In this document: positions 27,289 to 35,675 of the stretch, piece by piece
How the letters are laid out: each line of letters opens with the position of its first letter
Position numbering within the stretch: the first letter of the stretch is position 1
From: Gaiellaceae bacterium
GTDB lineage: Bacteria > Actinomycetota > Thermoleophilia > Gaiellales > Gaiellaceae
Direction: 5' to 3'
DNA: 45,281 nucleotides
Assembly (NCBI GenBank): GCA_030446625.1
Contig: JAUJMY010000021.1
Span: 1 to 45,281 of the forward strand
Made by a program: the position numbers and the translations under genes
Notes under the pieces: model-generated
Told to the model about the DNA's origin: nothing
Databases searched by the model: none
The model's input: the letters and a program-made list of their open reading frames with translations, nothing else

Positions 27289-28116
27289 CTAACCTTCCTG
27301 CCGGGGCTCGTACGCGGCGCACAGCATCCCGAAGTACGTCGGCGCCTCGTACGAGAGCAGCTCGCCGCGCCAGCCGTCGCCGAGCGCGCCGTGGAGCATG
27401 ACCATCTGCCAGAGGCTGTCCGCCTTGGCCGCGGCCGCGAGCTGCTCGAGCTCCAGCAGCCGGTCGAGCCTCCCGTCCTCGACGAGGCGGACGACGCGGC
27501 TGTCGTACTCGTCCGCAGCCGGGTCGAAGCCGTACGGGCCGTCGGGGTCGTGGGCGTGGCCGTGGTCGGCGCTCGCGACGAGCGCGACGCGCCTGTCGGA
27601 GCGCTCCGCGGCACGAGCCATCGCCTGACCCGCGCGCACGTGTTCCGTGAGCGGCCGGTCACGCGCCGGGGTGACGAGGACGGCCGGGACGTGCGGCTCG
27701 GAGCGCCCGCCCATGAACCAGAGCGGGATCAGCGCGCCCCAGTCGAGAGGCATCACCGCCTCGCGCGGGTCGTTCCCCCCGAAGCTGACGCCGACCGCCG
27801 GAACCTCGGCGCGCAGCGCGTCGAGGAGCTCCGCGGCGAGCGCGCGGTCGGCCGCGCACTCGAGCTCCACCGCCGGGGCTCCCCACTCCGCGAGCGAGCC
27901 GCGCAGCTTCGCCGCGACGACGACGCAGAAGTGGCCGTCGACATGGGCGTTGTGCGGCGTGAGCACGATCGTCGCGTCCGGCCGCGCTGCGGCGAACCGC
28001 CGCCCGAGCTCCTCCAGTCCGGCCTGCGTCGCCTCGGCTCGGGGAATCGCCGCCGCGGGCGCCTCGGGTACGGCGAGCGTCCCGTGCGGCGCGATCGCGG
28101 CGAAGACGAGGCTCAC
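27289..28116 (-). CDS. Class III extradiol dioxygenase-like protein (LigB/DODA family)
   Basis: 275 residues from a GTG overlapping the nucleoside hydrolase stop (GTGA). Conserved His-rich motifs fit a non-haem metal site: IAPHG near the N-terminus, LTPHNAHVDGHF around residue 55, and SADHGHAHD in the C-terminal half. The family includes LigB ring-cleaving dioxygenases and Memo-like proteins, so substrate and even activity are open. It is surrounded by nucleoside salvage genes, with no aromatic-degradation genes nearby. That argues for some other use than lignin-type ring cleavage. Confidence 0.75.
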   Translation of the reverse strand: MSLVFAAIAPHGTLAVPEAPAAAIPRAEATQAGLEELGRRFAAARPDATIVLTPHNAHVDGHFCVVVAAKLRGSLAEWGAPAVELECAADRALAAELLDALRAEVPAVGVSFGGNDPREAVMPLDWGALIPLWFMGGRSEPHVPAVLVTPARDRPLTEHVRAGQAMARAAERSDRRVALVASADHGHAHDPDGPYGFDPAADEYDSRVVRLVEDGRLDRLLELEQLAAAAKADSLWQMVMLHGALGDGWRGELLSYEAPTYFGMLCAAYEPRQEG

Positions 28117-29048
28117 CCAGCGTCCAGCGACTCGAGCCGCGGCAGCAGGAGGTCGAAGAACCGCTCGGCGTCGATGCCGACGCCCACGTGTGCGTTCGGC
28201 TCGCGCTCCGTCCGCCGCCACAGATCGACGACCGTGCGCCCGCGGCAGAGCTCGGACTGCGTCTCGACCTCGACGTTCCGCCGCTCCGTCGCGACGAGCG
28301 TCGGGTCGAGGACGTGCGCGACGGCGACCGCGTCGTGGATCGGCGAGCTGTCGATCCCGTACTGGCGCAGGTGGAAGAGCGAGAAGAAGTCGAACAGCTC
28401 GGCGACGAACGTCCCCACCGCACCGGCCGCGCGCAGCCGCTCGGCGTGCTCGCGCGTCATCCGCGCGGCGTGCGTCACGTCGAGGCCGATCATCGTCACG
28501 TCGATCCCGCTCGCGAACACGCGCGCGGCGGCCTCCGGATCGGCCCAGATGTTGAACTCGGCCGCCGGCGTCACGTTGCCCTCGGCGATCGCGCCGCCCA
28601 TGAGCACGATCCGCTCGATGCCGTCGCCGATCTCCGGGTAGCGCGCGAGGAGGAGTGCCACGTTCGTGAGCGGCCCGACCGGGATCAGCGTGACGCGCTC
28701 GTCGGCCTCGGCAATCCGCGCGGCGAGGAAGTCGACAGCGTGCTCGGGGACGGCGGCACCCCGCGGCGGCGGCAGGGCCGGCCCGTCGAGCCCGGTCTTG
28801 CCGTGGACGTAGTCGGCCACGAAGCGCTCGCGAAGGAGCGGCCGGCCCGCGCCTGCCGCCACGGCCACGTCGGCGCGCCCCGCGAGCTCGAGCACGCGCA
28901 GCGTGTTCGCCGTCGTCTTCTCCAGCGTCTGGTTCCCGGACACGGTCGTGACGCCGAGCAGCTCGAGCTCCGGGCTCGCGAGCGCGAGCAGGATCGCGAT
29001 CGCGTCGTCGTGACCCGGGTCGCAGTCGATCAGGATCGGTGTGATCAC
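28113..29048 (-). CDS. Inosine/uridine-preferring nucleoside hydrolase
   Basis: 311 residues from a GTG overlapping the ribokinase stop (GTGA). The calcium-binding motif DCDPGHDD is at residues 8-15. GPLTNVALLL, MGGAIAEGNVTPAAEFNIWADPEAA and the late His in SSPIHDAVAVAH complete the nucleoside hydrolase active site. It cleaves ribonucleosides to base and ribose. With the BMP transporter encoded about 3 kb away and the adjacent ribokinase, it makes a route for using nucleosides as carbon source or for base salvage. Purine or pyrimidine preference cannot be read reliably. Confidence 0.93.
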   Translation of the reverse strand: MITPILIDCDPGHDDAIAILLALASPELELLGVTTVSGNQTLEKTTANTLRVLELAGRADVAVAAGAGRPLLRERFVADYVHGKTGLDGPALPPPRGAAVPEHAVDFLAARIAEADERVTLIPVGPLTNVALLLARYPEIGDGIERIVLMGGAIAEGNVTPAAEFNIWADPEAAARVFASGIDVTMIGLDVTHAARMTREHAERLRAAGAVGTFVAELFDFFSLFHLRQYGIDSSPIHDAVAVAHVLDPTLVATERRNVEVETQSELCRGRTVVDLWRRTEREPNAHVGVGIDAERFFDLLLPRLESLDAG

Positions 29049-29881
29049 GCCGCGAGTATCGCGTCGATCTCGACGGCGGTGGGCAGCGACGGCTGAGCGC
29101 CGAAGCGCGACGCTGCCAGCGCGCCTGCGGCGCAGGCGCGTCGCAGCGCCTCCTCCGGATCGCGCCCTTCCAGCAGCGAGACGACGAGACAGGCGCAGAA
29201 CGCGTCTCCGGCCCCCGTTCCGTCCACCGCGTCGACGGCAGGCGGCCGCGCCCGCGCGACCTCCTCTCCCGCCTCCAGCAGGACGGCACCGTCGGCTCCG
29301 AGGGTCAACGCCGTCAACCGTGGCTCTGCCGGGAGCGCGTCGAGCTCGTACCGGTTCACGACGACGAGCTCCGCGCACGCGACGACCTCGTCCGGGACGG
29401 CCCGCGCCGGCGCTGCGTTGAGGAAGAAGCGCGCCGCCCGTCGCGCGGCCGCGGAGACGGCTGCGGGAGGAATCTCGAGCTGGCACAGGACGGCGCCGTC
29501 GACGCTGACGGCGCCGGCTGCCAGATCCCCGTTCGCGCCCGGTGCGACGACGATCTGGTTCTCGCCGTCCGCGCCGACGAGAATCAGCGCGACGCCCGTC
29601 GGCCCGGAGACCGTGTGCAGGCCCGTGAGGTCGACACCGCTCGCGTCGAGCTCCTGCACGGCCTCGCGCGCGAACTCGTCGTCGCCGACGCAGCCGACGA
29701 AGCGCACGTCCGCCCCGAGACGCGCGGCGGCGAGCGCCTGGTTCGCGCCCTTCCCGCCCGGGACGCGCTCGAAGGACGCGTCGCTGACCGTCTCGCCGGG
29801 GCGCGGAAGCCGCTCGCAGCGCGCGACGAGGTCGAGGTTCGCCGAGCCGACGACGGTCAGGCGCGGAGCCGCGGAGGCCAC
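29045..29881 (-). CDS. rbsK: Ribokinase (PfkB family)
   Basis: 278 residues from a GTG, somewhat short for the family (about 300). The PfkB signatures are present: GSANLDLV and PGGKGANQALAAARLGA near the N-terminus, and DAVDGTGAGDAFCA with the catalytic Asp near the C-terminus. It phosphorylates ribose to ribose-5-phosphate, most likely the ribose released by the nucleoside hydrolase whose gene overlaps it. An 18-base gap separates it from the unknown gene upstream. Confidence 0.9.
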   Translation of the reverse strand: MASAAPRLTVVGSANLDLVARCERLPRPGETVSDASFERVPGGKGANQALAAARLGADVRFVGCVGDDEFAREAVQELDASGVDLTGLHTVSGPTGVALILVGADGENQIVVAPGANGDLAAGAVSVDGAVLCQLEIPPAAVSAAARRAARFFLNAAPARAVPDEVVACAELVVVNRYELDALPAEPRLTALTLGADGAVLLEAGEEVARARPPAVDAVDGTGAGDAFCACLVVSLLEGRDPEEALRRACAAGALAASRFGAQPSLPTAVEIDAILAA

Positions 29882-29899
29882 GGCCGGAACTCTAGGGCG

Positions 29900-30457
29900 C
29901 TACGCCGCCGCGAGTGCGCGCAGGTCGTCGAGGGCGCGCCCCAGCAGGTTCTCGCGCAGATCGAAGAGCCCGGCCCAGAGCGACGAGCGATCCGGCACCG
30001 ACTCCATCCGCGCGGCCGCGGCGAGGCCCTCGAGCGCCCGCACGAGAACGGCGAGCTCGAGGTACGCCTGCGCGACGCGCATGGGACACGAGCGCACGCC
30101 TGCGCGCGAGAGGACGGGCGCCCACTCCCGCAGCTCGCCCGCTCCCGGCTCGCCGTACCAGGATCGCCCCTCCGCCCGGTCCGCCTCGAGCTCGAGCAGG
30201 TACCGCCCGAGCGGCCGGTCGAGCCCCGCGACCGCAGTCTCCGCCCGATCCGCGGCGCGCCGCAGCGCGGCCTGGCGATGCCCAGGCGTCGACGGCTCCG
30301 CCTCGCCGCGCGCCCACCGCTCGAGCAGACGACAGAACGCGAGCGCGGCGACCTCACACGCCCCGAGCTGCGCGACGAGCCGACGGCACGTCGTCGCGTC
30401 CGCCGCGTGCTCCTCGAGCACTTCCGCCCATTCCGGCTGTTGCGCGCGGACGCTCAC
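29900..30457 (-). CDS. Unknown helical protein
   Basis: 185 residues from a GTG that overlaps the rnj stop (GTGA), so it is translated in step with RNase J. It is rich in Ala, Arg, Leu and Glu and looks fully helical, with no signal peptide or membrane segment. Visible features are a CRRLVAQLGACEVAALAFCRLLERW stretch early on and WAGLFDLRENLLGRALDDLRALAAA at the C-terminus. I recognise no family. The coupling to rnj makes it a candidate partner of RNA decay, which is inference only. Confidence 0.65.
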   Translation of the reverse strand: MSVRAQQPEWAEVLEEHAADATTCRRLVAQLGACEVAALAFCRLLERWARGEAEPSTPGHRQAALRRAADRAETAVAGLDRPLGRYLLELEADRAEGRSWYGEPGAGELREWAPVLSRAGVRSCPMRVAQAYLELAVLVRALEGLAAAARMESVPDRSSLWAGLFDLRENLLGRALDDLRALAAA

Positions 30458-32112
30458 ACTTCCACGACGACGGGCAGGATCATCGGCCGCCGCCGCGTGC
30501 GGTCGTACACGAGCTGCCCGACACCGTCGTGCAGGTGCTCCTGGAGGAGCTTGATCTCGCTGACGCCACCGGCGAGGCACTCCCGCAGGACGCGGTCGGC
30601 CTCGCCGCGCAGCTCGTCGAGCACCTCCGTCCCCTCGCCGAAGCCGCGCGCGATCACCTCAGGCGCGGCGGTCGCCGCCCCGTTCGACCCCGCGAGCGTC
30701 GCGACGATGATCAGGACGCCGTCCTCGGAGAGGTGGCGTCGGTCACGCAGGGCGACGTCCTGGACATCGCCGACGCCGAGGCCGTCGACGAAGGTGACGC
30801 CCGCCTCCACCTGGTCGACGATCCGCACACCGCGCGCGCTCAGCTCCACGACCGACCCGTTCTCCGCGAGGACGATCGAGTCCGCGGGCACGCCCGCCTC
30901 GCGCGCGAGCTGCGCGTGTGCCGCCAGCATCCGGAACTCCCCGTGAACGGGCATCACCGCGCGCGGTCGCAGCAGCGAGAGGATCGTGCGGAGCTCCTCC
31001 GCGTTCCCGTGCCCCGACACGTGCACTGCCGCGTTCTCCTGGTGCAGCACCTCCGCGCCCGACTTCGCGAGCCGGTTGATCGCGTCGTGGACGCGCAGCT
31101 CGTTCCCCGGGATCGGCTTCGCCGAGATGATGACGGTGTCGCCGCGCTCGACCGACACGGCAGGGTGGTCGTTGTACGCGATCCGCGTCAGCGCCGAGAG
31201 CGGCTCGCCCTGGCTGCCGGTGCTGAGGACGAGCACCTGGTCGGGCCGGTAGTCGTCCAACTCGACGGGCTTGATCAGCGTGCCCTCCGGCACGTCGATG
31301 TAGCCGAGGTTCCGCGCGATGTTCAGGTTCTTCCGCATCGAGCGCCCGACCACGCAGACCTTCCGCCGCACGAGCACCGCGACGTCGATCGCCTGCTGCA
31401 TCCGGTGGACGTTCGACGCGAACGACGAGATCAGGATCCGCCCGCGGCGCTGCGGGATGATCTGGCGGAACGCTTCGCCCACGACGCGCTCGGACGGGGT
31501 CACGCCAGGACGCTCCGCGTTCGTGGAGTCGCCGAGCAGGAGGTCGACGCCGCGGTTCCCGAGCTCCGCGAGGCGCCCGACGTCCGTCTTCTGGCCGTCG
31601 ATCGGCGTGTGGTCGACCTTGTAGTCGCCGGTGATCACGATCCGACCGCCGGGCGTCTCGATCGAGATCGCGACGCAGTCCGGGATCGAGTGCGCCATGC
31701 GCACGAACTCGAGGCGGAACGGACCGAGCTGCACGGGCTCGCCCTGCGGGTCCGCCTCGCGCAGCTCGGCGTTTCGCAGCAACCCGTGCTCGTCGAGCTT
31801 CGACTTCACGAGCCCGAGCGTGAGGCGCGTCGCCCACACCTCCGGCGCGCCCACCTCTCGCAAGAGGTACGGCAGCGCGCCGACGTGATCCTCGTGCCCG
31901 TGCGTGAGGACGACGGCCCGGATCTGCTCCCGCCGGTCGCGCAGGTACGAGAAGTCCGGGAGGACGAGGTCGACGCCGAGGTGCTCGTCGCGCGGGAACG
32001 CGAGGCCCGCGTCGACGACGAGGATCGAGCCGTCCGCCTCGAGCGCGGTCATGTTCTTCCCGACCTCGCCGAGTCCGCCGAGCGGGATGATCCGGCAAAT
32101 GCCGTCAGCCAT
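30454..32112 (-). CDS. rnj: Ribonuclease J
   Basis: 552 residues from the ATG at 32112. Metallo-beta-lactamase fold with the zinc motif HGHEDH at residues 71-76, GDYKVD and the beta-CASP segment LISSFASNVHRMQQAID. VHVSGHGNAEEL and MPVHGEFRML precede the C-terminal domain. It has endonuclease and 5'-3' exonuclease activity in mRNA turnover and rRNA maturation. It follows dapA by 23 bases, the same neighbour order as dapA-rnjB in Bacillus. Length is normal. Confidence 0.95.
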   Translation of the reverse strand: MADGICRIIPLGGLGEVGKNMTALEADGSILVVDAGLAFPRDEHLGVDLVLPDFSYLRDRREQIRAVVLTHGHEDHVGALPYLLREVGAPEVWATRLTLGLVKSKLDEHGLLRNAELREADPQGEPVQLGPFRLEFVRMAHSIPDCVAISIETPGGRIVITGDYKVDHTPIDGQKTDVGRLAELGNRGVDLLLGDSTNAERPGVTPSERVVGEAFRQIIPQRRGRILISSFASNVHRMQQAIDVAVLVRRKVCVVGRSMRKNLNIARNLGYIDVPEGTLIKPVELDDYRPDQVLVLSTGSQGEPLSALTRIAYNDHPAVSVERGDTVIISAKPIPGNELRVHDAINRLAKSGAEVLHQENAAVHVSGHGNAEELRTILSLLRPRAVMPVHGEFRMLAAHAQLAREAGVPADSIVLAENGSVVELSARGVRIVDQVEAGVTFVDGLGVGDVQDVALRDRRHLSEDGVLIIVATLAGSNGAATAAPEVIARGFGEGTEVLDELRGEADRVLRECLAGGVSEIKLLQEHLHDGVGQLVYDRTRRRPMILPVVVEV

Positions 32113-32135
32113 CTGCCGGAGTCTAGGCGCGGGCG

Positions 32136-33017
32136 CTACGCGGCGACCGGCTCGAGCAGCCGGAGCCGCTCGAGGCTCTCGCGCACCCGCGCCGTCTCCT
32201 CGTCGTTCGCCTCGACGAGGGGGAGCCGGCAGCCGCCGACGTCGTGCCCGAGCAGGTTCAGCGCCGCCTTGATCGCGATCGGGTTGGGCGCCACCTTGAG
32301 GATGTCGAGCGACGGGCGAAGCTCCTCGTCGAGCTCGCGCGCACCCTCGACGTCGCCCGCCTCGTAGCGGCGGATCAGCTCCTTCACCCGCGGCCCGACG
32401 ACGTGTGTGTGGACGCACACGCCGCCGACGCCCCCGAGCTCGAGGAACGGCAGGATCAGGTCGTCGTCGCCGGCGTACAGCTCGAGGCCGAGCTCGACGA
32501 TGCGGCGGGCCTGCTCGGGGTCCGCGTTCGCCTGCTTCACAGCCGTCACGTTCGGGATCCGCGCGAGCTCCGCGATCGTCTCCGGCTCGACGTTGATCAC
32601 GACGCGGCCCGGGATGTTGTAGACGACGATCGGCTTCTCCGTCGCCGCCGCGATCGCGTGGAAGTGCGCGACGATCCCGCGCGGCGGCGGCTTGTTGTAG
32701 TACGGCGTGACGACGAGGAAGCCGTCGACGCCGAGCTCGTCCGCGCGCGCGGTGAGGTGGACCGAGTGCGCGGTCGAGTAGGTGCCGGTGCCGGCGACGA
32801 CGCTCGCGCGATCGCCGACCTCGTCGACGGCCGCCGCCCAGAGCTCGTAGCGCTCCTCGTCGGTCAGCGTGGGCGACTCGCCGGTCGTCCCCGTGACGAC
32901 CAGGCCGTCCGAGCCATTCTCGACGAGGTGGCGCGCGAGCGTGCGGAACCGCTCGAGGTCGACGCTGCCGTCGCGCCGGAACGGCGTCACGATCGCCGTG
33001 AGAACCTGCCCGAGCAC
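32136..33017 (-). CDS. dapA: 4-hydroxy-tetrahydrodipicolinate synthase
   Basis: 293 residues from a GTG. TIM-barrel class I aldolase family. The catalytic set falls at Y133, R138 and K161, the same numbers as in the E. coli enzyme. The GTTGESPTL loop at 43-51 is present too. It condenses pyruvate with aspartate semialdehyde, the first committed step to DAP and lysine. It lies nine bases after the merB-like gene and is followed by rnj. dapB lies on the other side of the merB-like gene, so that gene interrupts the dapB-dapA pair. Confidence 0.95.
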   Translation of the reverse strand: MLGQVLTAIVTPFRRDGSVDLERFRTLARHLVENGSDGLVVTGTTGESPTLTDEERYELWAAAVDEVGDRASVVAGTGTYSTAHSVHLTARADELGVDGFLVVTPYYNKPPPRGIVAHFHAIAAATEKPIVVYNIPGRVVINVEPETIAELARIPNVTAVKQANADPEQARRIVELGLELYAGDDDLILPFLELGGVGGVCVHTHVVGPRVKELIRRYEAGDVEGARELDEELRPSLDILKVAPNPIAIKAALNLLGHDVGGCRLPLVEANDEETARVRESLERLRLLEPVAA

Positions 33018-33026
33018 GCGCGCAGT

Positions 33027-33710
33027 CTACGCGGCGGGCCGGAGTCGCCAGAAATCGCCGACGAGCCCGAGCTCCGCGAACAGCCGCTCCACCTCGTCCG
33101 GGGTGTAGCGGCGCCAGTCCGGCGCCAGCCGGTGCGCGTACCACGCGTCCGCCAGGCGCCACAGCTGCTCGAGCGAGCACGACCCGCCGCGCGGGAGGCG
33201 CCGTTGCTCGAGCCACCGATCCACGTGCGCTTCCGACCGGAAGGCGAGCATCGTGCTTCAGGTGAAAGCGATGTTGTCCCACCACTGCGTCGGCGGGACG
33301 ACGACGTGGAAGACGCCGCCGGCGTCCGCGCCGCGCAGCTCGCGCGCCTCGACGCGGAGCGTCATCGACTCGTTGCAGTCGGCGCAGTGCGTGTGGACGG
33401 CGCCGTCGCCCCCGAGCATCGAGACGATGCCGAGCGCGTCCCAGGCGCAGACGCCCCAGAAGTCGCCCCGCGGGGTCTCGACGCGGAACGGAGACGGGTA
33501 CGCGCACAGCGGGTTCGCCATCCAGACGCTCAGCGTCCCCGGCGCGAGCACGATCACGCGGGCGTGCTCGAGGCGCCGATAGGCGTGCGCGACCTCGTCC
33601 TCGCGCTGCGCCAGCGCGCTCGCGGTCTCCGCGACGGTCGGAGGCTCCCCTTGGGCGACGAACTCGCGGTAGATGTGGAGGCGGACGTCGTTGTCGAGAT
33701 CGGTAGTCAC
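33027..33710 (-). CDS. MerB-like organomercurial lyase homologue, candidate selenoprotein (in-frame TGA at 33258-33260)
   Basis: Read through the TGA, the frame gives 227 residues. A winged-helix N-terminus (about 1-60) precedes the MerB core. C88 and D91 (in WGVCAWDALG), C109 (in THCADC) and codon 151 (the TGA) lie exactly eight places before MerB C96, D99, C117 and C159. So the TGA stands where MerB has its catalytic Cys159. Sequence continues in the same frame after it with the family C-terminus (FRSEAHVDRWL, PDWRRYTPDEVE, LVGDFWRL). A SECIS-like hairpin follows. I infer selenocysteine at 151; a nonsense mutation giving a broken gene is the alternative. The GTG start overlaps the dapB stop (GTGA). 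Whether it cleaves carbon-mercury bonds or does another reaction is unknown. Confidence 0.8.
33222..33255 (-). promoter_or_regulatory. Candidate bacterial SECIS element
   Basis: On the minus-strand RNA, two bases after the UGA, CACG pairs with CGUG (33255-33252 with 33225-33222). After a bulged A, UGC pairs with GCA. A small asymmetric internal loop follows, then CUUCC pairs with GGAAG, closing a GGUC tetraloop at 33238-33235. The loop begins 19 bases after the UGA. In E. coli fdhF, as I recall it, the GGUC of the apical loop begins 18 bases after the UGA. Bacterial SECIS elements need a G early in the apical loop at roughly this distance. All pairings were read directly from the sequence. 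Confidence 0.65.
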
Positions 33711-34328
33711 TCGAGGAGCGCCTCGAGCCCGACCGTAAGCCCCGGCGGGAGCTCGTGCAACCGCTCGAGCGCCAGCAGAACGCCCGGGACGAACGCCTCG
33801 CGGGAGAACGTGTCGTGCCGGATCGTCAGCAGCTCGCCGTGCCCCGCGAGCAGGACTTCCTGGTGCGCGACGAGACCGGGCAGGCGGACGGAGTGGATCG
33901 GGGTCTCGCCAGGCAGCCGCTCGGCCGTCGCGCGCGCGGTGCCCGAAGGCGCGTCCCGCTTCGCCTCGTCGTGCAGCTCGACGATCTCGGCGCGCGGAAG
34001 GTGGCGCGACGCGTCGGCCGCGAATCTCATCATCAGCACGGCGCCGAGCGCGAAGTTCGGCGCGTAGAAGCACCGGACGCCGTGCTCACGCGCGTGTGCG
34101 TCGACCGCGGACGTGTCGAACCCGCTCGTTCCGATCACGCACGCGACTCCCGCGCGCCGACGCAGCGGCGCACGTTCGCCGCGACGGCATCCGGCCGCGT
34201 GAAGTCCACCGCAGCGTCGAACTCCGCGCGCGGCTCCCGAACCCCTCCACCTCGTGCCCCGCCGCCGCGAGCGCCGGCGCGATGACGCGCCCGACCTTCC
34301 CCTCGTGGCCGAAGAAGGCGATCCTCAC
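33707..34328 (-). pseudogene. dapB: 4-hydroxy-tetrahydrodipicolinate reductase, broken by two one-base frameshifts
   Basis: Starts at GTG 34328 in a GTGA overlap with the M16 gene. The first frame gives RIAFFGHEGKVGRVIAP (nucleotide-binding turn). One base is missing at the G-run 34242-34245, after which a second frame gives REPRAEFDAAVDFTRPDA. One base is missing again near 34149-34151, after which a third frame gives ACVIGTSGFD and LHDEAKRDAPSGTA, the catalytic loop. Restored, the protein would be about 207 residues, short for DapB. DapB reduces the dapA product with NAD(P)H. Because the step is normally essential and the flanks are intact, sequencing error in G-runs is more likely than true loss. 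Confidence 0.8.
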
Positions 34329-35613
34329 GCGGCGGCGCGCGCCTCGAGCCCCGGGTTCACGCGCGCGACGGCCTCACGGAACCGCGCCTCGTCCGGGCCG
34401 ATGCCCGCGGCCGCGACACGCTCGGGGCGAGCAGCAGCGCGGCGAGCTCCGCGACCGCGTCGGCCTGGACGGCGTCCAGCTCCGCGATGATCCGCTCGAA
34501 GGTCAGGAGCTCCGTGTCGGTGATCAGCGACTTGCCGAGCCGGCTCATCCGGTTCGACGTCGACTCCATCGAGAGCATGATCCTGCCCTTGACGTTCTCC
34601 TTCGCGCGCTCGAGCTCGTCCGCCCGCACGTTCCCCGCTGCGAGGTCCCCGATCTGCTCCGCGCAGATCGCGAGGCACGCGTCCAGATTCTCCTCTCTCG
34701 TCCCGACGTAGACGCCGACGAGCCCGGTATCCGTGTACTGCGAGGAGAAGCTGTACACGGCGTAGGCCATGCCGCGCTTCTCGCGGATCTCCTGGAAGAG
34801 CCGCGACGAGGCCGAGCCGCCGAGGATCGCGTCCAGGATCGACGCCGCGAAGCGGCGCCGGTCCGAGCGAGAGATGCCGGGTGCCCCGACGCACACGTGG
34901 TACTGCTCCGTGTCCTTGCGCGCGAAGCGGACGTCCGGCGGCGGCGGCGCGACGAGCAGCGGGCGCGCGGGCCGCGCCCCGCCGACGCCGTGACGCCGCT
35001 CGACCTGGCCGATCAGCTCGAGGAGCCGCTCGTGCTCGAGGTTCCCGGCGGCCGCGACGACGACGTTCCCGCCGACGTACATCGAGCGGTGGTACGCCGC
35101 GATGCCCTCGTCCGCGAGCGACGAGATCACGTCCGCGCTCCCGATCACCGGCCGGCCGAGCGGCTCGTCGGCGAACACGGCCTCCGAGAAGAGGTCGTGT
35201 ACCAGGTCCTGCGGAGTGTCCTCGTACATCGCGATCTCCTCGAGCACGACCTCCCGCTCCTGGTCGACCTCGACGAAGGCCGGCGCGAACACCATGTCGG
35301 CCATCACGTCGAGGGCGGTCTCGAGGCGCTCGTCGGGGACGCGCGCGTAGACCATCGTGTGCTCGCGCGACGTCGCCGCGTTCAGCTCGCCGCCGAGCCC
35401 GTCGAAGATCTCCGCGATCTGCTGCGCGCTGTACGCGCGCGTGCCCTTGAACAGCAGGTGCTCGATGAAGTGCGAGATCCCCGCGTTCCCGTCCGTCTCG
35501 TCGCGCGAGCCGGCGCCGATCCAGAAGCCGAGCGAGACCGACCGGACGCTCTCGACGCGCTCGGTGATCACGCGCTCACCGGAGCCGAGTTCGGACACGA
35601 CGTAGTTCTGCAC
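34325..35613 (-). CDS. M16 family zinc peptidase, C-terminus frameshifted
   Basis: From a GTG at 35613. The inverted zinc motif is H48-F-I-E51-H52, followed by the ATSREHTMVYARV and EREVVLEEIAMYEDTP segments with the third ligand. The C-terminal half carries the inactive M16 repeat with GGSASSRLFQEIREKRGMAYAVYSF. The frame is lost at a G-run at 34424-34427. As written, translation ends at 34357, but after a one-base shift the natural tail (RVAAAGIGPDEARFREAV...) continues to a stop at 34325 that overlaps the dapB start as GTGA. It resembles the mlpA/ymxG peptidase next to pnp in Bacillus. Substrate unknown. Confidence 0.85.
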
Positions 35614-35675
35614 CGCGCGATCGTACCTCCCGCCCCTGGCGAAAAAGCTCCGCGCAAGGCAAGATTCCCCTGCTC

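Noticed and set aside
33027..33251. Separate 74-residue gene starting at ATG 33251
   Set aside because: It is in the same frame as the MerB-like gene upstream and its sequence is exactly the missing family C-terminus. The single TGA is better read as a recoded or mutated codon than as a gene boundary.
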